Shown piece by piece: positions 62,975-64,000 of a DNA stretch of 64,000 nucleotides. Every line of letters begins with the position of its first letter. Positions within the stretch are counted from its first letter, which is position 1. The stretch comes from JAMHWF01 sp964371405 (lineage in GTDB: Bacteria; Pseudomonadota; Gammaproteobacteria; Burkholderiales; Burkholderiaceae_C). The stretch lies in the NCBI GenBank assembly GCA_964371405.1, contig CAYJLV010000007.1, positions 62,001-126,000 on the forward strand, read 5' to 3'. Made by a program: the position numbers and the translations under genes. The notes beneath the pieces are model-generated. The model had not been told where the DNA came from. It did no database searches and was given only the letters and a program-made list of their open reading frames with translations.

Positions 62975-64000
62975 ATGAACAAGCAATCCTTCGATCTGGT
63001 CATCCTCGGCGGCGGGCCGGGGGGCTACGTCGCCGCGATCCGCGCGGCGCAGCTCGGCATGAAGACGGCCGTCGTCGAGCGCGAGCACCTGGGCGGCATC
63101 TGCCTGAACTGGGGCTGCATCCCGACCAAGGCGCTGCTGCGCAGCGCCGAGGTCTACGAGCAGATGCAGCATGCGGCGGCCTACGGCCTCACGGTCGAGC
63201 GCGCCGGCTTCGACCTGGCGGCGATCGTGCAGCGCTCGCGCAAGGTCGCGACGCAGTTGTCGGGCGGCGTCAAGCACCTGCTCAAGAAGAACGGCGTCGA
63301 GGTGATCGAGGGCCACGGACGCCTGGCCGGCGGCGGCAAGGTCCGCGTCGCCGCGAGCGCATCAGGCGCAGCGAAGGCGGCGGCTCCGCAGCCCCACACC
63401 GAGTTGAGCGCGAAGCACATCGTCGTCGCCACCGGCGCACGCGCACGCGTCGTGCCGCCGCTGGAACCCGACGGCAAACTCGTGTGGACCTACAAGGAGG
63501 CGATGGTGCCGCCGGCGATGCCGAAGTCGCTGGCCGTCGTCGGCTCGGGCGCGATCGGCATCGAGTTCGCGAGCTTCTACCGCTCGCTCGGCGCCGAAGT
63601 CACCGTCATCGAGATGCTCGACCGCGTGCTGCCGGTCGAAGACGAGGAGATCAGCGCCTTCGCGCGCAAGGCCTTCGACAAGCGCGGCCTCAAGCTGCTG
63701 ACCGGCAGTACCGTCAAGGGCCTGACCCGGCGCGCCGACGGCGTCACGCTGGAGATCGCCGCTACCGGCGGCACCACGACGAAGCTCGACGTCGAGCGCG
63801 TGATCAGCGCGGTCGGCATCGTCGGCAACGTCGAGGATCTCGGGCTCGAGAACACGCGCGTGCAGATCGACCGCACGCACATCGTCACCGACGAGTGGTG
63901 CCGCACCGCCGAGCCGGGCGTCTACGCCATCGGCGACGTGGCCGGCGCGCCGTGGCTGGCGCACAAGGCGAGCCACGAAGGCATCCTGTGCGTCGAGAAG
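62975..64000 (+). CDS. lpdA: Dihydrolipoamide dehydrogenase E3 (3' end outside the window)
   Basis: 342 codons are present. FAD motif GGGPGG at 12-17, redox disulfide GGICLNWGCIPTK with Cys43 and Cys48, NAD motif VVGSGAIGIEF and the second FAD motif YAIGDVAG are all visible. The C-terminal interface domain with the His-Glu pair lies beyond the window. An Ala-rich insertion (SASGAAKAAAPQPH) sits before the ATGARAR segment. It re-oxidises the lipoyl group of E2 with NAD. Starts 22 bases after E2. Confidence 0.95.
   Translation, partial: MNKQSFDLVILGGGPGGYVAAIRAAQLGMKTAVVEREHLGGICLNWGCIPTKALLRSAEVYEQMQHAAAYGLTVERAGFDLAAIVQRSRKVATQLSGGVKHLLKKNGVEVIEGHGRLAGGGKVRVAASASGAAKAAAPQPHTELSAKHIVVATGARARVVPPLEPDGKLVWTYKEAMVPPAMPKSLAVVGSGAIGIEFASFYRSLGAEVTVIEMLDRVLPVEDEEISAFARKAFDKRGLKLLTGSTVKGLTRRADGVTLEIAATGGTTTKLDVERVISAVGIVGNVEDLGLENTRVQIDRTHIVTDEWCRTAEPGVYAIGDVAGAPWLAHKASHEGILCVEK

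Overview
The window is very GC-rich, densely packed chromosomal DNA. Most genes sit in operons joined by ATGA or GTGA stop/start overlaps. The gene content (TetR-type PaaR phenylacetate control, CoA-dependent aromatic catabolism, a full system I cytochrome c maturation operon, an MtrABC-like multiheme conduit and a second sigma-54) points to an aerobic or facultative betaproteobacterium, most likely Burkholderiales; the taxonomic call is inference. I saw no tRNA, rRNA, CRISPR array, insertion sequence or phage gene. Two 10-N assembly gaps (41014-41023 and 62723-62732) break one gene each.

Layout. (1) 1-8985: aromatic acid catabolism through CoA thioesters. A PaaK-like ligase (cut by the window edge) and an ACMSD-like amidohydrolase run leftwards, divergent from a LysR regulator. 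An operon follows with a fused flavin monooxygenase/old-yellow-enzyme protein (2-aminobenzoyl-CoA monooxygenase/reductase or salicylyl-CoA 5-hydroxylase type), SDR, MarR regulator, aryl-CoA ligase, hotdog thioesterase and Rid-family protein. (2) 9008-28298: a signalling and stress island. It holds an RpoN paralogue, three hybrid histidine kinases plus a 1650-residue poly-HAMP hybrid kinase, an NtrC-type sigma-54 activator, a diguanylate cyclase, a CBS-domain protein, several small stress-type proteins and a PQQ-type sugar dehydrogenase. Nine sigma-54-like -24/-12 elements (GG-N10-GC; one is GT) stand in front of nearly every transcription unit, including rpoN itself. This is the most striking system in the window.

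(3) 28362-29545: a molybdopterin-domain protein overlapping an SRPBCC protein. (4) 29577-43442: the phenylacetate (paa) locus. Leftward: paaG, paaI, paaK, paaA, paaB, paaC, paaD, an unrecognised 38-codon ORF, paaE, paaR, a periplasmic binding protein and paaZ. Rightward: paaY, a paaX-like regulator broken by a gap, and an AidB-like acyl-CoA dehydrogenase. A perfect 14-bp palindrome lies between the two arms and is the probable PaaR operator. (5) 43616-50535: ccmABCDEFGHI, the complete system I haem delivery and cytochrome c maturation pathway.

(6) 50564-58428 (leftward, convergent with ccm): a probable extracellular-electron-transfer operon. It has two small c-type cytochromes at its ends, a NapC/NirT tetrahaem quinol dehydrogenase, an OmcA/MtrC-like decahaem lipoprotein with a collagen-like N-terminus, a helix-hairpin-helix protein, an MtrA-like decahaem cytochrome and an MtrB/PioB-like outer-membrane barrel. 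The ccm operon next door would supply haem to at least 26 CXXCH sites. (7) 58715-64000: a 2-oxoacid dehydrogenase operon with fused E1 alpha-beta, a VOC-family protein, E2 (broken by a gap) and E3 (cut by the window end).
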